Source: Paenibacillus solanacearum (GTDB lineage: Bacteria > Bacillota > Bacilli > Paenibacillales > NBRC-103111). From it: DNA of 64,000 bases. Below are positions 28,392-38,503 of this stretch, piece by piece. Position numbers and translations under genes: made by a program. The stretch spans positions 62,001 to 126,000 of the forward strand of contig NZ_CAJVAS010000012.1 of assembly GCF_910593845.1 (NCBI RefSeq), in the 5' to 3' direction. A model generated the notes under the pieces. It worked only from the letters and a program-made list of their open reading frames with translations, was not told where the DNA came from and ran no database searches. Positions within the stretch are counted from its first letter, which is position 1; each line of letters begins with the position of its first letter.

Positions 28392-29390
28392 ATGCTGCGA
28401 TATATTGTTCGAAGATGCCTGCTTATGATTCCCGTCGTTTTTGTCATCTCCGTCATCGTGTTCTACATCATACAGCTGCCTCCCGGCGATTTCGTATCGA
28501 GCTATGCCGCCAAGATGGCCACTGCCGGCGATGTCATGACCACGCAAGAGATGCAGCAGATGAGGGCGCAATACGGGCTCGATCAGCACTGGCTTGTACA
28601 ATATTTCTTTTGGGCTAAAAATATCGTTCTGCACTTTGACTTCGGCTACTCCTACAACTTTAACAAGCCGGTGACGGCGGTGATCGGACAATTTTTGCCG
28701 CTGACGCTGGTCGTCTCCATTGTTACGATGGCATTTACGTATCTGGTGGCGATCCCGGTCGGCATTTACAGCGCCGTCAAGCAGTATACGGCCGGCGATT
28801 ATATTTTTACGGCGATCGGTTTTTTGGGCATGGCGACGCCGCACTTTCTACTCGCGGTCATTCTGATGTACCTCTCCTATGTGTACTTCGGCGATCCGCT
28901 GCTTGGATTGTTCTCGGAGGCGTACGCGAACAGCGCATGGTCGTTTGCCAAAGTGCTCGATCTGCTGAAGCATATGATTATTCCGATCGTCGTGATCGGG
29001 CTGGCCAGCACGGCCGAGCTGATCCGCGTCATGCGGGGGCAAATGCTGGAGGAGCTGAACAAGCCGAACGTGATAACGGCCCGCGCCAAAGGCTTATCGG
29101 AAATGAAAATTATTTGGAAGTATCCGACGCGCGCCGCCATGAACCCGATTATTAGCACGATCGGCTGGTCGCTGACCCATATATTCACCGGCTCGACGAT
29201 TACCGCCATCGTGCTTAATTTGCCGCTGCAGGGGCCCGTCATGTATAACGCATTGCTCGCGCAGGATATGTATTTGGCCGGAACGTGGCTGTTTTTTATG
29301 GCGATCTTGACCGTGCTCGGCACTTTGATCTCGGATATACTGCTCGCTTGGCTCGATCCGAAGGTCCGCACGGAATACAAAGGTGGGTGA
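28392..29390 (+). CDS. ABC transporter permease, OppB/DppB type
   Basis: The 332-residue inner-membrane protein has six predicted TM segments and starts MLRYIVRRCLLMIPVVF, the usual DppB opening. The EAA loop (ITARAKGLSEMKIIWKY, near residue 230) contacts the ATPases. It pairs with the OppC-type gene 3 bp downstream. Confidence 0.93.
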   Translation: MLRYIVRRCLLMIPVVFVISVIVFYIIQLPPGDFVSSYAAKMATAGDVMTTQEMQQMRAQYGLDQHWLVQYFFWAKNIVLHFDFGYSYNFNKPVTAVIGQFLPLTLVVSIVTMAFTYLVAIPVGIYSAVKQYTAGDYIFTAIGFLGMATPHFLLAVILMYLSYVYFGDPLLGLFSEAYANSAWSFAKVLDLLKHMIIPIVVIGLASTAELIRVMRGQMLEELNKPNVITARAKGLSEMKIIWKYPTRAAMNPIISTIGWSLTHIFTGSTITAIVLNLPLQGPVMYNALLAQDMYLAGTWLFFMAILTVLGTLISDILLAWLDPKVRTEYKGG

Positions 29391-29393
29391 GCG

Positions 29394-30539
29394 ATGAAGA
29401 CGATACTGAATCATCCGTTCCGCTTCGCCGGCCGGAGGAAGACGAAGCCGATCACCGAGGAATATTACAGCTCCCAATGGCGGCTCATGTACCGTAAATT
29501 CAAAAAACATAAGCTGGCCCAATGCAGTCTGTTTTTTTTGATCGCGCTGTATGCAGTTGCGCTGTTCGGACAATTTATCGCTCCGCAAGGGCTGCTGAGC
29601 TACGACAGTCAGTACGTCAATACGGCGCCGATGCCGTTGCGGTGGGTCGATGCGGAGGGCAAGTTTCATTTGCAGCCGTTCGTCTATGGACTCAAATCCG
29701 GCAGAGACCCTGTGACGCTTCGCAAAATGTATGTGAACGACACGGAAACCAGGTATCCCGTGAAGCTGTTCGTGCAGGGGGAAAGCTACAAGTTCTGGGG
29801 CTTGTTCCCGACCAATCTCCATTTGTTCGGCGTAGATCAGCCCGGCAAATGGTTCCTGTTCGGCACGGACGGCATGGGCCGGGACTTGTTCTCGCGTATC
29901 GTGCTCGGCAGCCAAATCTCTCTTAGCATTCCGCTCGTCGGCGTGACGATCAGCTTCCTGCTTGGCATCGTCATCGGCGGCGTGTCTGGCTACTTCGGCG
30001 GATTGATCGATTCCATGATTCAACGGCTGATCGAAATTATCCGCTCGTTCCCGACGCTTCCGCTCTGGATGGCGCTGTCGGCGGCGATCCCGCCACGCAT
30101 TCCGGTCGTGCAAATGTATTTTTACATCACGATTATTATGGCGTTCATCGATTGGACGGGACTTGCGCGGGTCGTCCGCAGCAAATTCATCTCGCTGAAA
30201 AATGAAGATTTCGTCATGGCGGCCAAAATCTCGGGCGTCCGCAATATGAAAATCATCCGTGTCCATCTGGTGCCAGGCTTCATCAGCTATTTGGTCGTCG
30301 CCGCCACGCTGGCGGTCCCGTCGATGATCCTCGGCGAGACAGCGATGAGCTTTCTCGGGCTCGGCATCCGCGCTCCTGCCACGAGCTGGGGCGTCCTGCT
30401 GCAGGAAGCCCAGCAAATCGAGAATGTCGCCTTATATCCATGGAAGCTCATTCCGCTCGTCACGGTCGTCCTTACGGTGCTCGCCTATAATTTTGTCGGC
30501 GACGGCTTGCGCGATGCGGCCGACCCGTACAAGAAATAA
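29394..30539 (+). CDS. ABC transporter permease, OppC/DppC type
   Basis: A 381-residue permease with an N-terminal OppC_N segment, an extended periplasmic loop before FGTDGMGRDLFSRI (near residue 160), a hallmark of DppC proteins, and an EAA loop (VMAAKISGVRNMKIIR). The periplasmic insert of about 80 residues makes it longer than DppC. Its TAA stop overlaps an ATG at 30539 that could start the next gene, although a better start lies 36 nt further. Confidence 0.93.
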   Translation: MKTILNHPFRFAGRRKTKPITEEYYSSQWRLMYRKFKKHKLAQCSLFFLIALYAVALFGQFIAPQGLLSYDSQYVNTAPMPLRWVDAEGKFHLQPFVYGLKSGRDPVTLRKMYVNDTETRYPVKLFVQGESYKFWGLFPTNLHLFGVDQPGKWFLFGTDGMGRDLFSRIVLGSQISLSIPLVGVTISFLLGIVIGGVSGYFGGLIDSMIQRLIEIIRSFPTLPLWMALSAAIPPRIPVVQMYFYITIIMAFIDWTGLARVVRSKFISLKNEDFVMAAKISGVRNMKIIRVHLVPGFISYLVVAATLAVPSMILGETAMSFLGLGIRAPATSWGVLLQEAQQIENVALYPWKLIPLVTVVLTVLAYNFVGDGLRDAADPYKK

Positions 30540-30574
30540 TGAACGCAAACTTGACGAAAGGGAGGGGAAAGCCT

Positions 30575-31660
30575 ATGACGGCTCATCGCGTGAACGCCGG
30601 TTCGCCCCTGCTCTCCGTGTCGGATCTGAAGATACAAATCCGCATGGATGCGGGCACGCTGGCCGCAGTCGACGGGGTTGACTTTGAAATCAAGAAGGGA
30701 AAGACGCTCGGCCTTGTCGGTGAGTCGGGCTGCGGGAAGAGCTTGACCAGCCGGGCGATTATCGCGATCAATCCGAAGGAATGCGAGACGTCGGGAAGCA
30801 TCCGGTTTCAATCCGCTTCGGAGTCTTCCGCCCAGCCGGTCGATTTGCTGAAACTGGACCCGACAGGGCGTCCGATTCGCTCCATACGTGGCAAAAAAAT
30901 CTCCATGATCTTTCAGGAGCCGATGACCGCCTTCTCTCCGATGTACTCGATCGGCAACCAGATTGTGGAGGCGATATTAACGCATCGCACGAAGAACAAA
31001 GCGGAAGCGAAGCGGATCGCGCTCGATATGCTGCGCAAGGTCGGCATCTCCGACGAGGAGAAGCGGTTCGAGCAATTTCCCCATGAGTTTTCCGGCGGCA
31101 TGCGGCAGCGGGCGATGATTGCGATGTCGCTGTCCTGCAATCCGGAGCTGCTGATCGCCGACGAACCGACGACGGCGCTCGACGTGACGATTCAAGCCCA
31201 AGTGCTTGAATTGATGAAGCAGCTGCAGCAGGAGTTCGGCATGGCAATCCTGCTCGTCACGCACGATCTGGGCATTATCGCCGAAATGTGCGACGAAGTG
31301 GCGGTCATGTATCTCGGCAAAATCGTCGAGCAGTCCACTGTCAAGGAAATATTCAACAACCCGAAGCATCCGTATACGAAAGGCTTGCTGCATTCCATGC
31401 CGAAGCTCGGACGCAAGCACGCACGGCTGGAATCGATCGAAGGCACCGTGCCGCTAGCGCTCGATATGCCGCCGATGTGCGGATTTTACGACCGGTGCAA
31501 GGAGCGGATGCCGGGCCTATGCGATCAGCAGGCCGTCCCGGTAACCCGGGTCTCTCCCGACCATACCGTCCGATGTTTCCTTTACGATGAGAAGGGAGAG
31601 GAGGTGGAGCGGCATGCCAAGGCCGATTCTGCAGGTCAACCGCTTGACGAAGCACTTTGA
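30575..31660 (+). CDS. ABC transporter ATPase, OppD/DppD type
   Basis: The 361-residue ATPase has Walker A GESGCGKS near residue 47, the signature FSGGMRQRAMIA and Walker B LLIADEPTTALD, and the C-terminal oligo_HPY cysteine motif. GGGAGGGG at 30560-30567 favours ATG 30575 over the overlapping ATG at 30539. It overlaps the next ATPase by 47 bp in another frame. Confidence 0.93.
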   Translation: MTAHRVNAGSPLLSVSDLKIQIRMDAGTLAAVDGVDFEIKKGKTLGLVGESGCGKSLTSRAIIAINPKECETSGSIRFQSASESSAQPVDLLKLDPTGRPIRSIRGKKISMIFQEPMTAFSPMYSIGNQIVEAILTHRTKNKAEAKRIALDMLRKVGISDEEKRFEQFPHEFSGGMRQRAMIAMSLSCNPELLIADEPTTALDVTIQAQVLELMKQLQQEFGMAILLVTHDLGIIAEMCDEVAVMYLGKIVEQSTVKEIFNNPKHPYTKGLLHSMPKLGRKHARLESIEGTVPLALDMPPMCGFYDRCKERMPGLCDQQAVPVTRVSPDHTVRCFLYDEKGEEVERHAKADSAGQPLDEAL

Positions 31661-32657
31661 CGTCAAAAAAAGCTTGTTCGGCTTCCGCAAGCAGGCTCCC
31701 GTTCGCGTCGTGTCGGATATCTCCTTCGAGCTTCGCGAAGGCGAGACGTTCAGCATCGTCGGGGAATCCGGCTGCGGCAAGACGACGCTGGGCCGCTGTA
31801 TCGTGCGGGGAATCGACGCTACCTCGGGCGAGGTTATCTATTATCCGGAGAACGGGGGGCGGCGCGACTTTCTCAAGCTGAAGGGCAAGGAATACAATGA
31901 GTACAGACGGGACATCCAGATGATATTTCAAGATCCGTATTCTTCCTTAAGTCCCCGGATGAGCGTCTTTAACATTATTAGCGAGCCGCTGACGGCTAGC
32001 CGCAAATTAAGCAAAGCCGAGGTCAGGGAAAGAGTGACGGAAATCGCGGAAAAAACGGGGCTTAATGCGAGCTACTTGGAGCGGTATCCGCACGCCTTCT
32101 CCGGCGGGCAGCGGCAGCGAATCGCGATTGCCCGGGCGCTGGCCAGCCGGCCCAGACTCATCGTGTGCGATGAAGCGGTGTCGGCGCTCGACGTGTCCAT
32201 CCAGGCGCAGATCATCAATCTGCTCAAGGATTTGCAGAAGCAGTACAAAATCACGTATATTTTCATCTCTCATGATCTGAGCGTCGTGGAGCACATCTCG
32301 GATCGCGTCGCTGTCATGCATCTGGGGCGCATCGTCGAGCTGGCGCCGGCCGACTCGCTGTTTGCAAGCCCGCAGCATCCATACACGGAAGCGCTTCTAT
32401 CCGCCGTGCCGATGCCCGATCCGAACGTCAAGAAGGAACGGATCATACTGGAGGGTGAAGTGCCGAACCCGGCCAAGCCGCCGAGCGGCTGCCACTTTCA
32501 TCCGCGGTGTCCGTATCGGACGGACAAATGCGTGACGGAGGAGCCGGTCGTTCGCGAGCTTGCGGCCGGTCATTACGCATCATGCCATTATGCCGGCGAG
32601 CTTCAACTCAAGGGCGTTCACGCTTACGAAAAGGTGGATCAAGACCATGGAGCCTAA
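31614..32657 (+). CDS. ABC transporter ATPase, OppF/DppF type
   Basis: A 347-residue partner ATPase with Walker A GESGCGKTTLGR, signature FSGGQRQRIAIA, Walker B LIVCDEAVSALD and the oligo_HPY cysteines (GCHFHPRCPY). GAGGAGGTGG just upstream sets ATG 31614 inside the end of the OppD-type gene. Its own end overlaps the HAD gene by 11 bp, so the operon is tightly coupled. Confidence 0.93.
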   Translation: MPRPILQVNRLTKHFDVKKSLFGFRKQAPVRVVSDISFELREGETFSIVGESGCGKTTLGRCIVRGIDATSGEVIYYPENGGRRDFLKLKGKEYNEYRRDIQMIFQDPYSSLSPRMSVFNIISEPLTASRKLSKAEVRERVTEIAEKTGLNASYLERYPHAFSGGQRQRIAIARALASRPRLIVCDEAVSALDVSIQAQIINLLKDLQKQYKITYIFISHDLSVVEHISDRVAVMHLGRIVELAPADSLFASPQHPYTEALLSAVPMPDPNVKKERIILEGEVPNPAKPPSGCHFHPRCPYRTDKCVTEEPVVRELAAGHYASCHYAGELQLKGVHAYEKVDQDHGA

Positions 32658-33204
32658 ACAAATCATCGTATTTCTGGACAGCGGCGATACCATTATTGAC
32701 GAAGGCACGGAAATTCGCGACGAACACGACGTCGTCATCCGGGCGGATGTCATCCCGGGGGCGGATGCGATGGTGAGAACACTTGCGGAGCGGGGATACA
32801 CGCTGGCTTTGGTGGCCGACGGGCTGGCGCAGTCTTTTAAAAATATGTTTGTCCAGAACGGGATTTACGATTATTTTGAGACGATGATTTATTCGGAGAC
32901 GATCAAGGCGTTCAAACCGAGCCCGCGCATGTTCAAGGCGGCGATGGGGGCGCTTGAATTGAACGAGAGCGACCGTTCGAGGATCGTGATGGTGGGCAAC
33001 AACTTAAAGCGGGATATTAAGGGCGCCAACCAAATGGGCTTTACGAGCGTGTTCCTCGACTGGACGCCGAGGTATCCGAAGACGCCGGACGATGAGAGCG
33101 AGCGCCCGGATTATACAATCGGCACGCCGATGGAGCTCGTCGATCTGGTCGAACGTTTGAATGCGGAGTATATCGAAGCGAAGCGGGCGACAGACGCGCA
33201 CTGA
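32647..33204 (+). CDS. HAD-superfamily hydrolase
   Basis: The 185-residue protein has motif I as FLDSGDTI (nucleophile Asp, then a second Asp at +3 instead of the usual +2), LVADG as motif II position, Lys in AFKPSPRMF (motif III) and MVGNNLKRDIKGA (motif IV). It is probably a small-molecule phosphatase. AAGGTGG supports ATG 32647. As the last gene of the transporter operon it may dephosphorylate an imported or derived sugar phosphate. The altered spacing in motif I leaves the exact activity open. Confidence 0.8.
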   Translation: MEPKQIIVFLDSGDTIIDEGTEIRDEHDVVIRADVIPGADAMVRTLAERGYTLALVADGLAQSFKNMFVQNGIYDYFETMIYSETIKAFKPSPRMFKAAMGALELNESDRSRIVMVGNNLKRDIKGANQMGFTSVFLDWTPRYPKTPDDESERPDYTIGTPMELVDLVERLNAEYIEAKRATDAH

Positions 33205-33280
33205 CCGTTTCGGAACGAAAACATGGATCTGAACGACAATGGAATGAACCACTACGATAGATTGACCCTATGCGCTTCTA

Positions 33281-33307
33281 AGCGGCTTGTCTTCATGACA
33301 GGCCGCT
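33281..33307 (+). terminator. Hairpin after the transporter operon
   Basis: AGCGGCTTGTC and GACAGGCCGCT form an 11-bp stem (one G-T pair) around TTCAT, followed by TTCCGTTT. A likely end of the lacI-opp-HAD transcript. Confidence 0.65.
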
Positions 33308-33429
33308 TTCCGTTTGTCCGGGCACCGGGTCCAATTGTACAACAAAAACGCAACTGGATAACCGTCTTGGGACCGTATTATGATCGAGGTAGAAGGCTTA
33401 CATTTTTTGTATGGGGAGGAAACATTATT

Positions 33430-35340
33430 ATGCTTGCCAATGGAGGTACGGGGACAGACCGGAGGACCGGCGGCATCGGGCCAGTCCCTGCGCCGGATTT
33501 CAGGCGGACGGGGCCGGAGGATTTTGCCGATGAGGACTACATTGCGCCGCAGGTCTGGGTACATGACCGCCGGGGCATCCCGTATTACTACAAGCATTTT
33601 CACACGGTGGCCAACAAGGTGCGGCTGGAGGGGCCGCATCGCGGGTTCATCGATATCGTCGTGCACCGCAGCCCGGAGCATAATCAACCGTACAACGCGC
33701 GCGTTCAGGAAAACCATCTCTGGCTTGCGTATTTTTACACGAACCGGTCGCGATGGAATATGTATTACGGGATGCCGGAAGTGAAGCATCGTCTGGAGGC
33801 GGTGCTGGAGCATCTGCTAACGCTGCAAAGCCCGCAAGGGGCGTTCTCCGAATACGGGTGGGAGCAGTATAATTTGCCAGGCACGTCGTTTACGCTGCAG
33901 TTTCTGGGCCAAACGGTCCGATTGCTGGAGGAGGCCCGGGCGGCCGATCCAGGCTTTCCTTTTATCGATGAGAAGCTGTATGACAGCGTGATCGAGGCGA
34001 GCCGCAAGGGGATTGTGCATGTGCTCCGGGACGGCGCCTTCTGGAAGCATGGCACCGGGTACACGAACCAGTATACGCTCATCTGGTCGGCGAGCGCCGC
34101 CTACTTGGCCTACCGCCCGGATGCCGGGATCGAAACGAGCATGAAAGAACGATACAGGCAGGCTTCGGCTGCATTCATCAGCCCGGCCGGGTTTTATTAC
34201 GAGAACAATGGGTTCGATATGAACTATAACGTAGGCGTCCATATCCAGAATATGATGGCAGATTACCATTATTTCAAGGACACGCCGATGGAACAGGAGA
34301 TGATCGCCAAGGAGAGCCGGTTTATCGAATGGCTTTCGTACAATTTGGTGTTGGAGCCGGATGGTTCGTTCTTCACGTCCAACGCGGCCGCATCCGGGCG
34401 AACGGCATCAAGCCATTACGAGCGCAAAGATATTCCGCTGGCCGAGAAGCTTCCGCAAGCCCGGGCTTTCGTCAGGACGCGGGAAGAGGTTGCGGCGGAA
34501 ATTGCGGAGGCTAGGCGCAGCATCGCCAAAGACGGCATGTGGCCCCATGTGCCGGAGCTGGCGCTGACCGGAGGGAATGCGTACAACCCGTACGGGCTGT
34601 ACAACCGGATCATGTACCGTTATGCTCCGACGGAAGCCGAAAGGGCGGAGGCAGTGGCCCGGCTGCCGTATAGGGCGCGAGACCGGTTCAACCACCAGCG
34701 GATCGACGACCGCAGCGGTCTTCAGTTTACTTATGTGCGGCGGCCGGACTACTATGCGGCATTTAATGCGGGGCCGCACCGGGCGAAGGCGCAGTCGTTC
34801 GGTCTCGGGCTGCTGTGGCATCCGGCCGGCGGCATCATGCTGAGCAGCCAGACGGAGCATCCGTCGCTGCAAGCAAGCCGGGGCTTGTCCTGGGGAACGC
34901 GAAGTGGCGACGGTTCCCGCGTGTACGAAAGCGGCGACGTTATTCCGGCTTATGCCGTCCGTGGGGAGGCGCAGTCTCCTGCGGCCGGATTCGGCGATCT
35001 GGCCGAGGGCGATCTGGAAATCAAGTACGCTCTGGGAGCGGACGGGGCCAAGACGCTCCACTTCGGGGAGGACGGCATCTTCGTCGACATTCGGCACCCG
35101 GCGCGCTTCGAGGAACGCATACCGCTGATGATCGCCCCCGAGGACCGGATCGCCGTGGGGAAAGGGCAAGTCGTGCTGCAGCGGGGCACAGCCATGCTCT
35201 GCATCACGTTTGACGAAGCGGCGGAAGCAAGGCTTGTTCCCCAATCATTCGGCCTGTACCGTTACCAATTACAGATGCTTACGCTGGGTGCGGATGAAAC
35301 CTTGACCTACACAATGAAGATGAAGTCGTTGGCTGACTAA
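33430..35340 (+). CDS. Large protein of unknown function, cytoplasmic-type paralogue of the next gene
   Basis: The 636-residue protein starts PAPDFRRTGPEDFADEDYI soon after its N-terminus and is nearly collinear with residues 385-985 of the next protein at high identity (for example VQENHLW, EHLLTLQSPQGAFSEY, FYYENNGFDMNYNVGVH, GLGLLWHPAGGIMLSSQTE). The layout, a helical first 400 residues with Trp/Tyr/Asn-rich motifs and a beta-rich C-terminal 200, resembles alpha-toroid plus beta-sandwich polysaccharide lyases, but I recognise no family with certainty. No signal peptide is present from ATG 33430, which has GGGGAGGA just upstream; the frame continues to 33223 without one either. Substrate is probably a polysaccharide or its fragments. 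Confidence 0.7.
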   Translation: MLANGGTGTDRRTGGIGPVPAPDFRRTGPEDFADEDYIAPQVWVHDRRGIPYYYKHFHTVANKVRLEGPHRGFIDIVVHRSPEHNQPYNARVQENHLWLAYFYTNRSRWNMYYGMPEVKHRLEAVLEHLLTLQSPQGAFSEYGWEQYNLPGTSFTLQFLGQTVRLLEEARAADPGFPFIDEKLYDSVIEASRKGIVHVLRDGAFWKHGTGYTNQYTLIWSASAAYLAYRPDAGIETSMKERYRQASAAFISPAGFYYENNGFDMNYNVGVHIQNMMADYHYFKDTPMEQEMIAKESRFIEWLSYNLVLEPDGSFFTSNAAASGRTASSHYERKDIPLAEKLPQARAFVRTREEVAAEIAEARRSIAKDGMWPHVPELALTGGNAYNPYGLYNRIMYRYAPTEAERAEAVARLPYRARDRFNHQRIDDRSGLQFTYVRRPDYYAAFNAGPHRAKAQSFGLGLLWHPAGGIMLSSQTEHPSLQASRGLSWGTRSGDGSRVYESGDVIPAYAVRGEAQSPAAGFGDLAEGDLEIKYALGADGAKTLHFGEDGIFVDIRHPARFEERIPLMIAPEDRIAVGKGQVVLQRGTAMLCITFDEAAEARLVPQSFGLYRYQLQMLTLGADETLTYTMKMKSLAD

Positions 35341-35414
35341 CCAGCGCCAGTGAAACCCAAGAAACGTGCAGCCTTGTTTTGCATCATTTTATAAAACAGG
35401 AGGCTTGTATATTG

Positions 35415-38390
35415 ATGAGGGTGAAACGAACCGTTTCTTTGTTGTCTTTGGTTGCGCTCTGCTTTGCGTTAGCGGCGACGCTGCTTGTCCGCGTTCCCGT
35501 TACGGAAGCGCTGAACGCTGCGGAGGAGCCTGTAGCTGTCGTGGAAGAAAGCGCGGATTTTTCCAAAGTGTTCTACAAAACGAACAACGTCGCAGTCAGC
35601 TCGAGCAGTCCCGAGCGGTACGGCGGGGATGCTTCCCGGTTTTACAAATCGTCCGGAACGGATGCTTACCTCATCTATGAGACCCCCGATCCGGCCACGC
35701 GCGTATGGAGCGGATTTCAGGTCGAGACATGGTATAACCGAAACGCCGCAGGCGTCATGGCCGGGGATATGTCGTTCGAAGCATCCGCCGACAACATCGT
35801 CTACGCGCCGCTCGCAGGCGTGAGTCGAACCGTCGGCACGGACCCGCTGGTAGGCGGGTGGGGCCGGGTGAGCTGGGAAGCGGCGGCATTGCCCGCCGGC
35901 ACGAAGTATGTCAAGATCGTCTTCGGCGATACGTCGGCGCATCCGAGCACATGGGCGATCCAGATCGGCAAGACGACGCTGCTCTCGATGGACAACAGCC
36001 TGCAGACGCTGCAGCAGGAGATCACCTCGGCGCAAGCGCTGCTCGGCGGCGCGGTTGTCGGGGTGAATCCGGGGCAGTACCCGCAGGCGGCGGTCGATGC
36101 GTTTGCTGCGGCGATCGGTCAGGCAAGCGCGGTCGCGAACAATCCCGGCTCCGCTGCAAGTGCGCTGCAGGCAGCCTATCAGGAGTTGGCGCAAGCACGC
36201 GACACCTTCGCGAACGCCGTCGTGATGGCGTTGAACTGGCCGACCGGCGCCTCCATTGCTTCCGCTTCGGCCGGTCTGCAGCACATCACCGTTACATGGC
36301 CGGCGATCGCGGAGGCGGGCACATACCCGAGCGTCGTGTACCATGTGTACCAGAACGGCGCGGAGGCGGCTACCGTTACGGGAACGACGTATACGTTCAC
36401 CGGGCTGAAGCCGCAGCTGACCTATGCGTTCAGCGTTGTGGCAAGCGCGGGAGACGACCGGTCGAGGATACTTGGCCCGGCCATGCTCGCGACAAGCGAC
36501 ATCGGGCTTGTCCCCGCGCCTGACTTCAGCTTGATCGGCCCGGACGATTTTGCCGATGAGGATTATATTTCGCCCGAGGTATGGGTGAAGGACCATAGAG
36601 GCATTCCGTATTACTACAAGCATTTCCATACGGTAGCCAATGCCGTGCAGCTCGAGGAGCCTTACCGTGGATTTATCGATATTATGGTGCACCGCGCGAC
36701 GGCAGACAACTTTCCGTACAATGCGCGCGTGCAGGAGAATCACCTGTGGTTTACGTATTTCTATACGAATCCGGCGCCGTGGAATATGTACTACGGGATG
36801 CCCCAGGTGAAATACCGGCTGGAAGCGGTGCTGGAGCATCTGCTTACGCTGCAGAGCCCGCAGGGCGCGTTCTCGGAATACGCCTGGGGGGCGTATAATT
36901 TGCCGGGCACATCGTTTGCGCTGCAATTCTTAGGCCAAACCGTCCGCTTGCTGGAGGAAGCCAAAGCCGCCAACCCGAGCTTTCCCTCCATCGATGAGAA
37001 ACTGTACGACAGAGTGATCGAGGCGAGCCGCAAGGCGATTGTCCACGTGCTGAACGACAGCGCGTTCTGGACGCACGGCACCGCGTATACGAACCAGTAT
37101 ACGCTCATGTGGTCGGCGACCGCCGCTTATTTGGCCTATCATCCGGATGCGGCAATCGAAGCCAAGATGCACGAGCGGTTTACTCAATCGTCCGGCGCCT
37201 TCATTAGTCCTGCAGGCTTTTATTACGAGAACAGCGGGTTCGACATGGGGTATAATGTCGGCGTGCATATGCAGAACATGATGGCGGACTACTATTATTT
37301 CAAAGACACGCCGATGGAGCAGGAGATGATCACGAAGGAGAGCAAATTCATCGACTGGCTCTCCTACAATCTGGTGCTGCAGCCGGACGGCGCGTTCTTT
37401 ACGTCCAATGCGGCCGCTTCTGGGCGCACGGCATCGGATCATTACGAGCGCAAGGATATACCGCTGGCGGAAAAGCTTCCCCTGGCGCGGGCTTTCGTCA
37501 AGACGCAGGATGAGGTCGCGGCCGAGATTGCGCAGGCGAAAAGCGACATCGTGAAAAACGGCATTTGGCCGAACGTGCCTGCGCTGTCCCAGAACGGGGG
37601 AAATGCCTACAATCCGTACGGGATATACAACCGGATTTTGTACCGTTACTACCCGACGGAAGCCGAGCGGTCGGCGGCGATCGCCCAACTGCCGTATCTC
37701 GCCAGCGACCGGTTCAACCACCAGCGCAATGACGATCGCAGCGGTCTTCAGTTCACGTACGTGCGGCGTCCCGACTATTACGCGGCATTCAACGCGGGGC
37801 CGCGCAAGACGAATGCGCAGTCGTTCGGGCTCGGGCTGCTGTGGCATCCCGCCGGTGGGATTATGCTGTCCAGCCAGACGGAAGAGATGTCCGCATCATC
37901 GAACCGCAGACTGTCCTGGGGAACAAGGAATGCTTCGGCCGGGCGGGTATACGAGAACGGGAACGTGCTGCCTTCCTATCAGATCAACGGACAGCCGATA
38001 CAGCCGGTCATCGGCCACGGCGACGTCGCTCAGGGGAATGTGGGGGTGCAGTACAATCTGGGGAATAAGGGGTCGAAAACCGTCTCGTTCCTCGAGAACG
38101 GCATCTCGGTGCAGGTGAGCCATGCTGAGGCGTTTGTGGAATATGTGCCGCTAATGATCGGGCCGGAGGACAGCGTGACGGTGAGTGACGGAACCGTGAA
38201 GGTCGTGCGCGGAAACGCCGTGCTGGACATCGCCTTCGATAACGGAGCGACTGCGCTTCTCGAACCGAAGGGCTACCGGATTTACGACTACCGCATGCAT
38301 ATGCTGACCTTGCAGGCGAGCGGCTCGCTGTCTTACACGCTGACGATGTCCACGGTTCAGTCGGATCCGTCGAACCTGGAAACGCCGTAA
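35415..38390 (+). CDS. Secreted multidomain protein of unknown function (putative polysaccharide-active)
   Basis: A 991-residue exported protein: signal peptide (MRVKRTVSLLSLVALCFALA), a discoidin-like beta domain (about 55-180), a helical hairpin segment like FIVAR domains (about 190-265), a fibronectin type III-like domain (about 275-365, ending in YTFTGLKPQLTYAFSVVAS) and the same approximately 610-residue core as the preceding gene. The accessory domains are those of extracellular carbohydrate-active enzymes. ACAGGAGG at 35396-35403 supports ATG 35415. It lies 74 bp after its paralogue and ends at a strong bidirectional terminator. Confidence 0.72.
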   Translation: MRVKRTVSLLSLVALCFALAATLLVRVPVTEALNAAEEPVAVVEESADFSKVFYKTNNVAVSSSSPERYGGDASRFYKSSGTDAYLIYETPDPATRVWSGFQVETWYNRNAAGVMAGDMSFEASADNIVYAPLAGVSRTVGTDPLVGGWGRVSWEAAALPAGTKYVKIVFGDTSAHPSTWAIQIGKTTLLSMDNSLQTLQQEITSAQALLGGAVVGVNPGQYPQAAVDAFAAAIGQASAVANNPGSAASALQAAYQELAQARDTFANAVVMALNWPTGASIASASAGLQHITVTWPAIAEAGTYPSVVYHVYQNGAEAATVTGTTYTFTGLKPQLTYAFSVVASAGDDRSRILGPAMLATSDIGLVPAPDFSLIGPDDFADEDYISPEVWVKDHRGIPYYYKHFHTVANAVQLEEPYRGFIDIMVHRATADNFPYNARVQENHLWFTYFYTNPAPWNMYYGMPQVKYRLEAVLEHLLTLQSPQGAFSEYAWGAYNLPGTSFALQFLGQTVRLLEEAKAANPSFPSIDEKLYDRVIEASRKAIVHVLNDSAFWTHGTAYTNQYTLMWSATAAYLAYHPDAAIEAKMHERFTQSSGAFISPAGFYYENSGFDMGYNVGVHMQNMMADYYYFKDTPMEQEMITKESKFIDWLSYNLVLQPDGAFFTSNAAASGRTASDHYERKDIPLAEKLPLARAFVKTQDEVAAEIAQAKSDIVKNGIWPNVPALSQNGGNAYNPYGIYNRILYRYYPTEAERSAAIAQLPYLASDRFNHQRNDDRSGLQFTYVRRPDYYAAFNAGPRKTNAQSFGLGLLWHPAGGIMLSSQTEEMSASSNRRLSWGTRNASAGRVYENGNVLPSYQINGQPIQPVIGHGDVAQGNVGVQYNLGNKGSKTVSFLENGISVQVSHAEAFVEYVPLMIGPEDSVTVSDGTVKVVRGNAVLDIAFDNGATALLEPKGYRIYDYRMHMLTLQASGSLSYTLTMSTVQSDPSNLETP

Positions 38391-38434
38391 GACGCTTGTA
38401 TGGCGAAGTAAGCGGCATCCAAGCACCACTTCAA

Positions 38435-38468
38435 AAAAAGCGTTCGGTCACGTGACCGAACGCTTTTT
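38435..38468. terminator. Bidirectional terminator between convergent genes
   Basis: A perfect 34-bp palindrome with arms AAAAAGCGTTCGGTCAC and GTGACCGAACGCTTTTT. It gives a long stem with T-tracts on both strands and separates the secreted protein gene from the convergent binding-protein gene. Confidence 0.93.
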
Positions 38469-38503
38469 GGGCTTGCCGTACAGGGCCACTCGGTGCCCTT
38501 CGG

